64,000 nucleotides of DNA, taken from contig JAFRJS010000013.1 of assembly GCA_017432165.1 (NCBI GenBank), positions 1-64,000 of the forward strand, in the 5' to 3' direction. The position numbers and the translations under genes were made by a program. The stretch is from Clostridia bacterium. GTDB lineage: Bacteria; Bacillota; Clostridia; Oscillospirales; Acutalibacteraceae. The notes under the pieces were generated by a model. It made no database searches, was not told the origin of the DNA, and saw only the letters and a program-made list of their open reading frames with translations. Below are positions 29,356-37,968 of the stretch, piece after piece (position 1 is the first letter of the stretch; each line of letters starts with the position of its first letter).

Positions 29356-30198
29356 ATGTTCAAAATAATAGAAAAACAAGCTTTAAATAAAGATGTTTCA
29401 AAAATGAAAATTTATGCGCCATATGTTGCAAAGTATATAAATCCGGGGCAGTTTATAATTCTTCGTGTGGATGAATTTGGCGAAAGAATACCCCTTACCG
29501 TGCATGATTACGACAGAAGCAGCGGCACGATTGATATAATTTATCAAAAAGTAGGGCTTACAACGATGAAGCTTGACGAAAAAAAAGAAGGTGAATTCAT
29601 TCTTGATGTTGCCGGGCCGCTTGGAAAAAAATCGAAAATTGACGGCTACAAAAAAGCAATTGTGGTTTCCGGCGGAGTTGGTTCTGCAATTTGCTATCCT
29701 TTGGCAAAAGCATTGGCAAGGGGAGGCTGCAAAGTAGAAGTTATAGCAGGGTTTAGAAATAAAGACATTATAATTTTGGAAGAAGAGTTTAAAAAAATTG
29801 CAAATAACTTAGAAATAGTAACAGACGATGGTTCAAACGGGAAAAAAGCCCTTGTTACACAGCCGCTTTTAGAAAAGATTAGTGTAAACCCTGATTATGA
29901 TTTAGTTTTTGCGGTGGGGCCAATTCCGATGATGAAAGCGGTTTGCGACGTTACCGGTAAGTTCAATATTAAAACAATTGTAAGTATGACGGCAATAATG
30001 ATAGACGGTACGGGTATGTGCGGCGGCTGCAGATTGACAGTGGACGGTAAAACAAAATTTGCTTGTATAGACGGCCCGGATTTTGACGGCCATAAAGTGG
30101 ATTTTAAAGAAGCTGCCACAAGAAGTCGCACTTTTGCAGATGAGGAACGAAAATCCAGAGAAAAATATTGTAATTTATTTAAAGGTGTTAATTTATGA
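29356..30198 (+). CDS. nfnA: Ferredoxin:NADP+ oxidoreductase NfnA-type subunit (FAD/NAD and 2Fe-2S)
   Basis: This 280-residue subunit has a ferredoxin-reductase FAD domain (INPGQFIILRVDEFGERIPL), an NAD(P) domain (VVSGGVGSAICYPLAKAL) and a C-terminal 2Fe-2S cysteine set (CGGCRLTVDGK...C). With the next gene it forms the NADH-dependent reduced ferredoxin:NADP+ oxidoreductase (electron bifurcation) or a sulfide dehydrogenase-like complex. ATG 29356 lies 11 bases after GGTGAT; a GTG at 29341 is too close to its SD. It overlaps nfnB by 4 bases. Confidence 0.88.
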   Translation: MFKIIEKQALNKDVSKMKIYAPYVAKYINPGQFIILRVDEFGERIPLTVHDYDRSSGTIDIIYQKVGLTTMKLDEKKEGEFILDVAGPLGKKSKIDGYKKAIVVSGGVGSAICYPLAKALARGGCKVEVIAGFRNKDIIILEEEFKKIANNLEIVTDDGSNGKKALVTQPLLEKISVNPDYDLVFAVGPIPMMKAVCDVTGKFNIKTIVSMTAIMIDGTGMCGGCRLTVDGKTKFACIDGPDFDGHKVDFKEAATRSRTFADEERKSREKYCNLFKGVNL

Positions 30199-31586
30199 TA
30201 AATAATAGTAAAGTTAAAGAACCGGTAAATGTGCAAGACCCAAAAGAAAGAATTAAAAATTTTAAAGAGGTAGAACTTGGCTTTTCTGATAAAAACGCAA
30301 AAAAAGAAGCACAGAGGTGCCTTAATTGCAAGGCAAAGCCATGTGTGTCGGCATGCCCTGTAGGTGTGGATATTCCAAGTTTTATAAGCAAAATAGCAAA
30401 TGACGATGTAAAATCTGCGTATGAAATTATAACTAAAAATAATTCTTTCCCGGCGATTTGCGGAAGGGTTTGCCCACAAGAAAAGCAGTGCGAATTAAAA
30501 TGCATAAGGGGGAGAACCGGTGAACCTGTGTCAATAGGTAGGTTAGAAAGGTATGCTGCAGATAAAAATTTAAATAATTTGCCTTCTAATATAAATATTT
30601 CAGATGATAAAAAGCATAAAATAGCAGTGGTGGGTTCAGGTCCTTCAGGCCTTGCATGTGCTTCGGAGCTTTTAAAAATGGGCTTTAAGGTTACTATTTT
30701 TGAGGCTTTGCATACAGTCGGTGGCGTGCTGAGTTACGGTATACCGGAATTTAGATTGCCACGCGAAATTTTGGAATTTGAAGTTCAAAAGTTAAAAGAT
30801 AGTGGTGCAAAAATAATAACGAATGTTATTGTGGGAAAATCGCTAAAAATTGACGACTTGTTTAAAAATGGTTATAAAGCTGTGTACATAGCTTCCGGTG
30901 CAGGTCTTCCCAGATTTATGAACATTCCCGGCGAGGGACTTTCCGGCGTATATTCTGCCAATGAATTTTTAACTCGTATAAATTTAATGAAGTCGTATAA
31001 AGATGAGTACGATACGCCAATAGTAAAACCAAAAAAAGTTTTGGTAATCGGCGGGGGAAATGTGGCCATGGACGCAGCAAGATGTGCCAAAAGGCTTGGA
31101 AATTCCGATGTTACTGTTGTTTATAGAAGAACAGAAAACGAAATGCCCGCAAGAAAAGACGAAATTTTGCACGCAAAAGAAGAGGGAATAAATTTCATGT
31201 TTTTGAGTAACCCTGTGGAATTTTTTGGTGCCGAAGGTAAAGTAAATGGCGCTAAATGCGTAAAAATGAAAATTGCTGATGAAGAAGAAAGCGGCAGAAA
31301 ATCTGTAGTTCCTATACCCGAGGAAACTTTTGAAATAATGGGTGACACAGTTATAGTGGCAATAGGGAATGACTCTAACGAAACTATAAAGGAAGCGTCA
31401 GACGGTATAAACTTTGACGGCAGAGGAAGAATAATAACAAATCCCGAAACTTGCAGAACATCGCAACCATTTGTTTATGCCGGAGGTGATATAGTAACCG
31501 GTGCCGCAACCGTTATTTTAGCAATGGGGGCTGGCAAAACCGCCGCAAAACAGATTGCAAAGGATGTTTTAAATCACAATAACTGA
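30195..31586 (+). CDS. nfnB: NfnB/GltD-type NADPH-binding flavoprotein with 4Fe-4S clusters
   Basis: The 463-residue subunit begins with two 4Fe-4S cysteine sets (CLNCKAKPCVSACPVGVDIP and CGRVCPQEKQCELKC). It has a first dinucleotide fold (VVGSGPSGLACASELLKMG), the second (VIGGGNVAMDAARCAKR) and VYAGGDIVTGAATVILAMGAG for FAD. This is the GltD-like architecture of NfnB. Pairing with nfnA favours the electron-bifurcating transhydrogenase over glutamate synthase, since no gltB large subunit is present. Confidence 0.9.
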   Translation: MINNSKVKEPVNVQDPKERIKNFKEVELGFSDKNAKKEAQRCLNCKAKPCVSACPVGVDIPSFISKIANDDVKSAYEIITKNNSFPAICGRVCPQEKQCELKCIRGRTGEPVSIGRLERYAADKNLNNLPSNINISDDKKHKIAVVGSGPSGLACASELLKMGFKVTIFEALHTVGGVLSYGIPEFRLPREILEFEVQKLKDSGAKIITNVIVGKSLKIDDLFKNGYKAVYIASGAGLPRFMNIPGEGLSGVYSANEFLTRINLMKSYKDEYDTPIVKPKKVLVIGGGNVAMDAARCAKRLGNSDVTVVYRRTENEMPARKDEILHAKEEGINFMFLSNPVEFFGAEGKVNGAKCVKMKIADEEESGRKSVVPIPEETFEIMGDTVIVAIGNDSNETIKEASDGINFDGRGRIITNPETCRTSQPFVYAGGDIVTGAATVILAMGAGKTAAKQIAKDVLNHNN

Positions 31587-31600
31587 GGGCAGGTGATAAA

Positions 31601-32206
31601 ATATCCGGGTCTAAGTTTTTAAATTTTAAATTTAATTTTTACTTTTTTTCGTTTTTGGTGCTGATGATACTAACCGATAAATCGGGGATTCTTGCCTACG
31701 GGTTTTTGTTTGCGTTGGCGCACGAACTAGGCCATATTTTGGCGATGATGGTTTTTAAAATTAAAGTGGAAAAAATAAAATTTGGGTTTGTGAATATAGA
31801 TTTATTCCAAAATGGTTCTGATAAAATCATTAAAGATAAAGTAAATATAGTCATTTTATTTAGTGGTTCTTTTGTTAATTTTCTTTTGTTTTTAGCTTTT
31901 TATAGTTGGTTTTTCCATAGCGGGAAAATGATTTATTATTTTTTTAGCCTTCAAAATTTATTTATAGGTGTGCTAAATCTTTTGCCGGTGGAATCTTTAG
32001 ACGGCGGCAAGATACTTAGAATAATATTAGGCAGATATTTTAATTTCTTCTTGGTAGAAAAAATTTTAAAGTATGTTTCTTTTTTGATTTTAATTCCTCT
32101 TCTTCTGCTTGGTGTGTTTGTTCTTTTTTATTCGTGGTGTAATTTTTCGTTGGTTATACTGGCGCTGTATCTTATTATTTTTTTATTTAAAGGAGTGGTT
32201 TTATGA
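31601..32206 (+). CDS. M50 family site-2-type metalloprotease (SpoIVFB-like), ATA start
   Basis: This integral membrane zinc protease has AHELGHILAMM (HExxH) in an early segment and NLLPVESLDGGKI (conserved NxxPxxxLDGG) later, with about six hydrophobic segments. SpoIVFB cleaves pro-sigma-K in B. subtilis; a sporulation role here is inference. The first standard codon in frame is TTG 31655, which has no SD and cuts off the first membrane segment. ATA 31601 sits three bases after a strong AGGTGAT and restores the N-terminal sequence that usually precedes the first segment, giving 201 residues. It starts 15 bases after nfnB ends and overlaps the next gene by 4 bases. Confidence 0.75.
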   Translation: MSGSKFLNFKFNFYFFSFLVLMILTDKSGILAYGFLFALAHELGHILAMMVFKIKVEKIKFGFVNIDLFQNGSDKIIKDKVNIVILFSGSFVNFLLFLAFYSWFFHSGKMIYYFFSLQNLFIGVLNLLPVESLDGGKILRIILGRYFNFFLVEKILKYVSFLILIPLLLLGVFVLFYSWCNFSLVILALYLIIFLFKGVVL

Positions 32207-32712
32207 GCGAAATGTTAAATGTTGATCCAAAAAGTTCAAAAGATTTCAATCCATATAAAGAAATAGGAACAAAGTGGATGCTGGTAACGTCCGGTACAGA
32301 TAAAAAATTTAATACCATGACGGCAAGTTGGGGAGGAGTAGGAGTTCTTTGGAATAAAGATGTAAGTTTTATTTTTATTAGGCCGCAAAGATATACTTTT
32401 GAATTTTTAGAAAATTGTGATTTTTATTCACTTTCGTTTTTTGACGAAAAATATAAACCTGCTCTTGCCAAATGCGGGCAGGTTTCCGGCAGAGATACCG
32501 ACAAAATAAAAGAAACCGGTTTAAATCCGGTTTTTGATGATAATTCAGTTTATTTTAAAGAAGCCAAAAAAGTTTTGATTTGCAAAAAAATATATTCTCA
32601 GTTTATAACACCCGATTGTTTTATAGATGAATCGCTTCAAAAAAACTACGAGAAAAACGATTATCATAAAATGTATATAGGAGAAATTGTAAAATATATA
32701 GAGGAAGGTTAA
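32203..32712 (+). CDS. Flavin reductase family protein
   Basis: The 169-residue protein has the FMN-binding split-barrel pattern of the flavin reductase-like family: GTKWMLVTSGTDKKFNTMTA, SWGGVGVLWNKDVSF and FIRPQRYTFEFLEN. The physiological electron donor is not told by the sequence. It overlaps the M50 gene by 4 bases (ATGA) and is followed after 3 bases by fabG, so it belongs to the same transcript. Confidence 0.8.
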   Translation: MSEMLNVDPKSSKDFNPYKEIGTKWMLVTSGTDKKFNTMTASWGGVGVLWNKDVSFIFIRPQRYTFEFLENCDFYSLSFFDEKYKPALAKCGQVSGRDTDKIKETGLNPVFDDNSVYFKEAKKVLICKKIYSQFITPDCFIDESLQKNYEKNDYHKMYIGEIVKYIEEG

Positions 32713-32715
32713 TTT

Positions 32716-33450
32716 ATGAAAAAAGCAGCGATAATAACTGGATCTTCACGCGGGATTGGTGCCGCAGTAGCAATTAAATTGGCAAAAAAAGGGTATAACA
32801 TTGTAATTAATTATAACAATTCCGAAAAAAGTGCGATGGATACTTTAGAAGAGGTAAGAAAAGCAGGGGTAATGGCCATTGCTTTAAAAGGCGACGTTTC
32901 AAATTACGAAGAAGCAAAGTATGTTGTAGAAAAATCTTTAGAAGAATTTTCTCACATTGATATTTTGGTAAATAATGCGGCGGTAAGCGTTCATAAACTT
33001 TTTACAGATATGACTCCTGAAGAATGCGGCAAGATACTTGATGTTAATTTGGGCGGAGTTTTGAATTTTTCTAGACTGGTTTTGCCGAATATGATAAAAA
33101 ATCACAGCGGGAAAATAATTAATATTTCATCTGTTTGGGGGATAACAGGTGCGGCTTTGGAAAGTATATATTCAGCGTCAAAAGCGGCAGTAATAGGCTT
33201 TACAAAAGCCCTGGCTAAGGAAGTTGGCCCTTCGGGAATAAATGTAAATTGTGTGGCACCCGGAGTAATTGATACGGATATGAATAAAAACTTATCTAAA
33301 GAAGATATTAAAAAATTAATAGATAATACCCCTCTTATGAGGCTTGGAACGCCCGAAGATATTGCAAATGTCACCGCATTTTTGTGCAGTGAAGAAGCAA
33401 ATTTCATAACAGGCCAAGTAATAAATTCTGACGGCGGTTTTATTATTTAA
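32716..33450 (+). CDS. fabG: 3-oxoacyl-ACP reductase FabG-like SDR
   Basis: The 244-residue enzyme belongs to the classical short-chain dehydrogenases: GSSRGIGAA (NADP loop), NNAAVS, the Ser of NISSVWG, the catalytic YSASK and the C-terminal DGGFI. Fatty acid reduction of 3-ketoacyl-ACP is the usual role, but no other fab gene is near, so another alcohol/ketone substrate is possible. The stop codon overlaps that of a convergent gene by 4 bases. Confidence 0.8.
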   Translation: MKKAAIITGSSRGIGAAVAIKLAKKGYNIVINYNNSEKSAMDTLEEVRKAGVMAIALKGDVSNYEEAKYVVEKSLEEFSHIDILVNNAAVSVHKLFTDMTPEECGKILDVNLGGVLNFSRLVLPNMIKNHSGKIINISSVWGITGAALESIYSASKAAVIGFTKALAKEVGPSGINVNCVAPGVIDTDMNKNLSKEDIKKLIDNTPLMRLGTPEDIANVTAFLCSEEANFITGQVINSDGGFII

Positions 33451-33773
33451 TTATCTTCATTTTTTACCATGATTAGGCTTCCTTGATAAATTTTGCAAAG
33501 ATTATGGCAAACAAATCTTGTTTCGCCGTCCATGCCGCAGTCAATAATTATAATTTTAAAATTTAAAAACGGGTGCATAAAACGAAGCCTAAACATTATG
33601 GATCTTATGATAAATTCAATATTTTCCGTGTGGCCTTTTACCGGAATAAAAAAAGTGTAAACTTTTTTTGGGTCGCTATCCTTAAAAATTTTTGAAATTA
33701 AAAAAATAAAGATATCGCAAATCCCCAGAATTATAAAAAAAGTGAAAAAAACATGACATATTATGTGATACAT
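33447..33773 (-). CDS. Small membrane-anchored protein of unknown function
   Basis: This 108-residue protein has one N-terminal transmembrane segment (residues about 6-30) and a soluble part with IPVKGHTENIEFIIRS and IIIIDCGMDGETRFVC. Small clostridial proteins with a GH-x-E-D/N-I-E-F-R-S and a D-x-GMDxETR stretch seem to form a family, known to me only as hypothetical. The SD (GAGGTGAT) and ATG lie in the loop of a perfect terminator-like hairpin (33752-33802), so expression must depend on the state of that structure. It follows the HlyD-like gene by 54 bases. Confidence 0.65.
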   Translation of the reverse strand: MYHIICHVFFTFFIILGICDIFIFLISKIFKDSDPKKVYTFFIPVKGHTENIEFIIRSIMFRLRFMHPFLNFKIIIIDCGMDGETRFVCHNLCKIYQGSLIMVKNEDN

Positions 33774-33808
33774 AAAATCACCTCAGTTTATAATATGTCA
33801 TGCTTTTT
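33752..33808. terminator. Bidirectional terminator-like hairpin enclosing a gene start
   Basis: CATGACATATTAT (33752-33764) and ATAATATGTCATG (33790-33802) form a perfect 13-bp stem with a 25-nt loop. On the minus strand seven T residues follow the stem directly; on the plus strand GCTTTTTATTTTG follows. The loop contains GAGGTGAT and the ATG of the minus-strand 108-residue gene. Confidence 0.8.
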
Positions 33809-33827
33809 ATTTTGTTATATTTTAAAA

Positions 33828-35087
33828 TCATATTATTTTTTTACCGCTGTAAAGGTCTGTTCCTTCGGTTACTACCAAATCTCCAAGCTGCAAATAGTTA
33901 TTGTCAGCTTCTTCCGTTGGTGTATAGCTGCAAACCACTTCTTTGTCGCTCCAAAATGTTGGATTTATTTTTTTGAATTTTAAATAATTTCCCATGGTTA
34001 CGTACACACCGAACTTTCTTTCTGAGTTGTCGTTTAGCTCAGGGTTTTCATGAACAGCATTTCTGTTTATTATTAGTCCGGAATAACTCTCGGAAGTAAT
34101 TTTAAATTCCTCGTTTCTTATTGATGCCAAGTCTTTGTTCATGTATTCACAGGAAATTATAAGTGTGTAATTTTCTTCGTCAAAATCTTTTTTTATCGCT
34201 TCCACTTTCCCCGGTATGTCTTTTATAAAGTTTAGCCCGTCTACGCTTATTTTAACTTCGTTTCCTTCAGAGACTCTTTTTGCTTCATTTTTCCCGATTT
34301 TAGAAACAATATACCATGTTGGAGATTTTATAATTTTGCCAATTTCGTCGCCATTAGAACTTTCCGGCGTGGTGTTTTCCGGGTTAAAACCTGTAAAATC
34401 TTCAAATTTTAAGTTTTTATAGTTAAATTTGTTTTCAAAATTATCTATATGGCTTATAAAATCGCCGGAAGTAGGGGACTTTATTTCTGATATTATGCTG
34501 CAATTTTGCGATGCTAGCTTTTCTTTTTCATTTTTTAAATTCTGAATTTTATCTTCAAAATCTACATTTTTGCCCAGAATAATTTGTTTTTCATTCAAAA
34601 GATAAAGAATATTGTTTCTACTTTTTATTGACGATTTTATGTTAGAATCATTTAAATAGGTTCTTAGATTTTTTATTTCGTCGTTAATTTTAGAGTTAAC
34701 TGCGTTTATGCTTTGAGAATAGTTGTATTTGCAAGAATTCAGCTTTTCAAGGAGCTCTATTTCTTTATTCAAAGAATCGATTTTATAACCAAATTTAGCA
34801 TTTGAATCGTTATCATAAAATTGAGCCAAAACGCCGTTTTTAGAAACTTTTTCGCCGTCATTAAAAAGATATTTTACGCATGACTTTGAGTCGTGGTCTG
34901 CGTGGATAACTTCTTCGTCTCTTACCACAAAACCATTTACTTTAAGTGTATTTTGAATTTCGCCAATTTCAGCCATTTCTGTTTTGCTTTTGCTGTGATT
35001 TTTTATTATAAAGTGCGATGAAATCGCCAGCACGAAAAACAAAATTCCGTAAATTATAATCTTTTTTTTAAAGTTTAATTTTTTCAT
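33828..35087 (-). CDS. HlyD-like membrane fusion protein
   Basis: The 419-residue protein has an N-terminal membrane anchor, then a biotinyl-lipoyl-like N domain (NGFVVRDEEVIHA, DGEKVSKNGVLA) and a coiled-coil region (residues about 105-190). A C-terminal barrel region follows (KSPTWYIVSKIGKNEAKRVS, EGNEVKISVDG). This is the adaptor layout of the HlyD family. No ABC transporter or outer-membrane partner is near. In a Gram-positive such proteins may act in wall or envelope assembly. ATG 35087 is chosen because AAGGGA lies 7 bases before it; the upstream ATG 35093 lies too close. It overlaps miaA by 20 bases. Confidence 0.75.
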   Translation of the reverse strand: MKKLNFKKKIIIYGILFFVLAISSHFIIKNHSKSKTEMAEIGEIQNTLKVNGFVVRDEEVIHADHDSKSCVKYLFNDGEKVSKNGVLAQFYDNDSNAKFGYKIDSLNKEIELLEKLNSCKYNYSQSINAVNSKINDEIKNLRTYLNDSNIKSSIKSRNNILYLLNEKQIILGKNVDFEDKIQNLKNEKEKLASQNCSIISEIKSPTSGDFISHIDNFENKFNYKNLKFEDFTGFNPENTTPESSNGDEIGKIIKSPTWYIVSKIGKNEAKRVSEGNEVKISVDGLNFIKDIPGKVEAIKKDFDEENYTLIISCEYMNKDLASIRNEEFKITSESYSGLIINRNAVHENPELNDNSERKFGVYVTMGNYLKFKKINPTFWSDKEVVCSYTPTEEADNNYLQLGDLVVTEGTDLYSGKKII

Positions 35088-36039
35088 AGACATGTCCCTT
35101 ATAATTTATAAAATTTTTTATAATTTTCTCTGCGGTGTTTAAAATCTTATCATAGCTCTCCATATCGTCGGGGTAAATCCAATTTATCTCAGGGTCCCTT
35201 TTAAACCATGTTATCTGCCGCTTTGCGTAGTTCCTTGTGGCTTTTTTAAGGTTTTCTTTTGCCGTATCAAGGTCTGCTTTTCCATTTATGTATTCCAGAA
35301 TTTCTTTGTACCCGATTGCGCCATTGGCTGTTTTGCTAAGATTTATATTTTTAGAAATATTTTCAACTTCTTTAACAAGCCCAAGTTCAAACATTTTTTC
35401 TACGCGCATGTTAATTCTACCATATAAAATTTCGCGGTTTTTAAAATTAAGGCCTATTTTGCAGACTTTAAATGGAGAAACTATATTTTTGGAATTTTCA
35501 ACCTGTATGGATATAGGATAGCCCGATGTGTAAAAAAATTCAATAGCTCTTATTATTCTTTTTTTATTATTTATATGAATATTTTGTGCGCTTTTTGGGT
35601 CTATTTTTTTTAAAATTTCAAAAAGTTCCAAGTTGTTTTTTTCTGAAAGTTCTTTTCGAATTTTTTCGTCTGATGTGTTCCTGTTTTCAAATTCAATATT
35701 TTTAAGCAGTGAATCGATGTAAAGTCCCGTTCCGCCGACCAAAAACGTCAACTTCCTACGACCGTGAATATCCATGATCGCTTTTTTTGCAAGGTCTTTG
35801 TACTGCGCTACGCTAAATTCCTCGCTTACGTGCAAAATATCTATTAAATGATGTTTTACTTTGCTTCTTTGGATTAAATTTGGCTTTGCGGTGGAAATTT
35901 CAAACTCTTTGTAAATTTGCATTGAATCCGCCGAAACGATTTCTCCGCCGAATTTTAAAGCAAGATCTATTGCAAGGTCTGTTTTCCCCGAAGCCGTTGG
36001 GCCAACGATGCTGATTACCGGTATTAAATCTTTTTCCAT
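35068..36039 (-). CDS. miaA: tRNA dimethylallyltransferase
   Basis: MiaA adds the isopentenyl group to A37 of UNN-reading tRNAs; MiaB of the same operon then methylthiolates it. The Walker A-like GPTASGKTDLAIDLA, the D-x-Q motif SADSMQIYK, the GGTGLYIDSLL loop and the C-terminal Y-A-K-R-Q-x-T-W-F signature are present. ATG 36039 (323 residues) is used; a GTG at 36048 overlaps the mutL stop but has a too-close SD. Confidence 0.95.
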   Translation of the reverse strand: MEKDLIPVISIVGPTASGKTDLAIDLALKFGGEIVSADSMQIYKEFEISTAKPNLIQRSKVKHHLIDILHVSEEFSVAQYKDLAKKAIMDIHGRRKLTFLVGGTGLYIDSLLKNIEFENRNTSDEKIRKELSEKNNLELFEILKKIDPKSAQNIHINNKKRIIRAIEFFYTSGYPISIQVENSKNIVSPFKVCKIGLNFKNREILYGRINMRVEKMFELGLVKEVENISKNINLSKTANGAIGYKEILEYINGKADLDTAKENLKKATRNYAKRQITWFKRDPEINWIYPDDMESYDKILNTAEKIIKNFINYKGHVYEKIKL

Positions 36040-36044
36040 GTAAA

Positions 36045-37949
36045 TCACGTTCTTCCGAATTGTTTTTCAATGAATTTTTTGCTAAGTGTTACAAATATCG
36101 GCCTTCCGTGCGGGCAGTGTTTTATGCTTGGATTTTGCGAAAGCTTTTTAATAAGTTCCAAAACTTCCTTTTCGGATGTTTTATCTCCGCTTTTAATGGC
36201 GCTTCGGCAAGCAATGTTGTGGTATATCCAATCTAGCTTTTCTGTGTTTATGCTTTTTAGATTTTTAATTAAATATTGGGCGATTTCAATTATTGAATTT
36301 TCGGCTTCACTTGTTTTCATATACATAGGTATGCTTCTTATGATAACCGAGCCCGGGCCAAAATTTTCGGCTTCTATTCCTGCTTTTAAAATAAGCGGCA
36401 AATTGCTTGTAACGGCATTAAACTCATCTTTTTCCAATGTTACGATAATAGGCTCGATTAATTTTTGCGAATCGCCGGAAAAATCTGAAGATTTTAATTT
36501 TTCAAAAATTATCCTTTCATGAGCTGCATGTTTGTCAACTAAGATGATGTTTTCTCCTGACTCAATTAATATGTAGCAGTTAAAAATTTCGCCTATAATA
36601 TTTGCTGCCGGAGCGGGTGTTTTCTCTTCAAAAAATTCAATTTCGTTTGAAGTTTTTTCTTTTACGTTTGAAGTTTTGACTTCATTTTTATCATAAGAAA
36701 ATGTAAGTTGATGTTTTTTTATTTCTTCATTTTTAAAAAAGTTATTTTCTTTAAATTCCGGTGATTTTAAAGGTGATTCATTTCCAAGAGTACTTTCGGG
36801 GTTAAAATTAAACTTATTTTTAATGGTAAAATCAGCTTTTTTGGTTTTTTCGTTTTCTGTGGATTGATTTTTATTTATAAAAAATTCGGGTGGTATTTTA
36901 TTTTCGCTGCTGTTTTTATAAGAAATATTATCAATCGGATTTAAAACCGAGCTTTCATTGCTATAATTCATAAGAGCATTTTTTACGCCGTAGTAAATGG
37001 TTTCAAAAATTAATTTTTCATCAGAGAATTTAACTTCCGTTTTTGTGGGGTGAGTATTAACGTCCACAAACTCCGGATTAACATTAATGTAAATCACGCA
37101 GCACGGAAATTTTCCTACCATTACCGAGTTTTTAAAAGCTTCTTCCAAGGCGCTTGAACCCGTTTTTGTTTTTATGTATCTTCCGTTTAAAAAGAAATTT
37201 TGCATGCTTCTGCTTGATTTACAAAAAGCGGGCTTGCTTATATAGCCGTCCATTTTAATACCTTTGTATTCATATTTTACGGGTATCATTCCGTCAAAAA
37301 AACTTTTTCCGTAAACGCAGTGTATGGCGGAAGAAATTTTTTTGTCTCCGGTTGTATGAAGCGTTTCTTTGCCGTCTCTTATAAATTTAAAAGATATTTC
37401 CGGGTGTGAAAGCGCAATTTTATCAACTATTCCTGCGCATGCGTTTGCTTCGGCTACGTCTTTTTTTAAAAATTTCATGCGTGCGGGAGTGTTGTAAAAA
37501 AGATCCCTTACAAAAATAGTGGTTCCGTTTGTGCAGCCGGTATCCAGGAGTTCGCCCGGCATACCGCCGTTTATGAAAAAACGTGTTCCAATTTCTTCTT
37601 CGGGCGATTTTGTGATTATTTCTACGTGTGAAACGGCGCAAACCGAGGCTAACGCCTCGCCCCTAAAACCAAGCGAAGATATTCTTTCTAGATCTTCCGA
37701 ATTTTTAAGTTTACTTGTGGCGTGGCGTAAAAATGCATTTTTTACGTCATCTCGGTAAATACCGCAGCCGTTGTCTGTTATTTTAATAAGTTTGTTGCCG
37801 CCGTTTTTAATTTCAACTGTAATTCTTGTTGCTCCGGCGTCAATCGAGTTTTCCAGAAGCTCTTTTACGGCTGAGGCCGGCCTTTCTATAACTTCGCCCG
37901 CGGCGATTAATTGAGAAGTTTGCTTGCTTAAAATGTTAATTTTTTTCAT
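36045..37949 (-). CDS. mutL: DNA mismatch repair protein MutL (endonuclease type)
   Basis: The 634-residue protein has the GHKL ATPase domain: ENSIDAGAT, DNGCGI, GFRGEALAS. A disordered, Asn/Lys/Glu-rich linker covers residues about 325-440. The C-terminal domain carries DKHAAHERIIFE (the DQHAxxERxxxE nuclease motif), ACRSAIKSGD and CPHGRP. These make it the nicking type of MutL used by bacteria without MutH. It lies 19 bases after mutS. Confidence 0.97.
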   Translation of the reverse strand: MKKINILSKQTSQLIAAGEVIERPASAVKELLENSIDAGATRITVEIKNGGNKLIKITDNGCGIYRDDVKNAFLRHATSKLKNSEDLERISSLGFRGEALASVCAVSHVEIITKSPEEEIGTRFFINGGMPGELLDTGCTNGTTIFVRDLFYNTPARMKFLKKDVAEANACAGIVDKIALSHPEISFKFIRDGKETLHTTGDKKISSAIHCVYGKSFFDGMIPVKYEYKGIKMDGYISKPAFCKSSRSMQNFFLNGRYIKTKTGSSALEEAFKNSVMVGKFPCCVIYINVNPEFVDVNTHPTKTEVKFSDEKLIFETIYYGVKNALMNYSNESSVLNPIDNISYKNSSENKIPPEFFINKNQSTENEKTKKADFTIKNKFNFNPESTLGNESPLKSPEFKENNFFKNEEIKKHQLTFSYDKNEVKTSNVKEKTSNEIEFFEEKTPAPAANIIGEIFNCYILIESGENIILVDKHAAHERIIFEKLKSSDFSGDSQKLIEPIIVTLEKDEFNAVTSNLPLILKAGIEAENFGPGSVIIRSIPMYMKTSEAENSIIEIAQYLIKNLKSINTEKLDWIYHNIACRSAIKSGDKTSEKEVLELIKKLSQNPSIKHCPHGRPIFVTLSKKFIEKQFGRT

Positions 37950-37968
37950 TTGAAAGCCTCTTTTAGTT

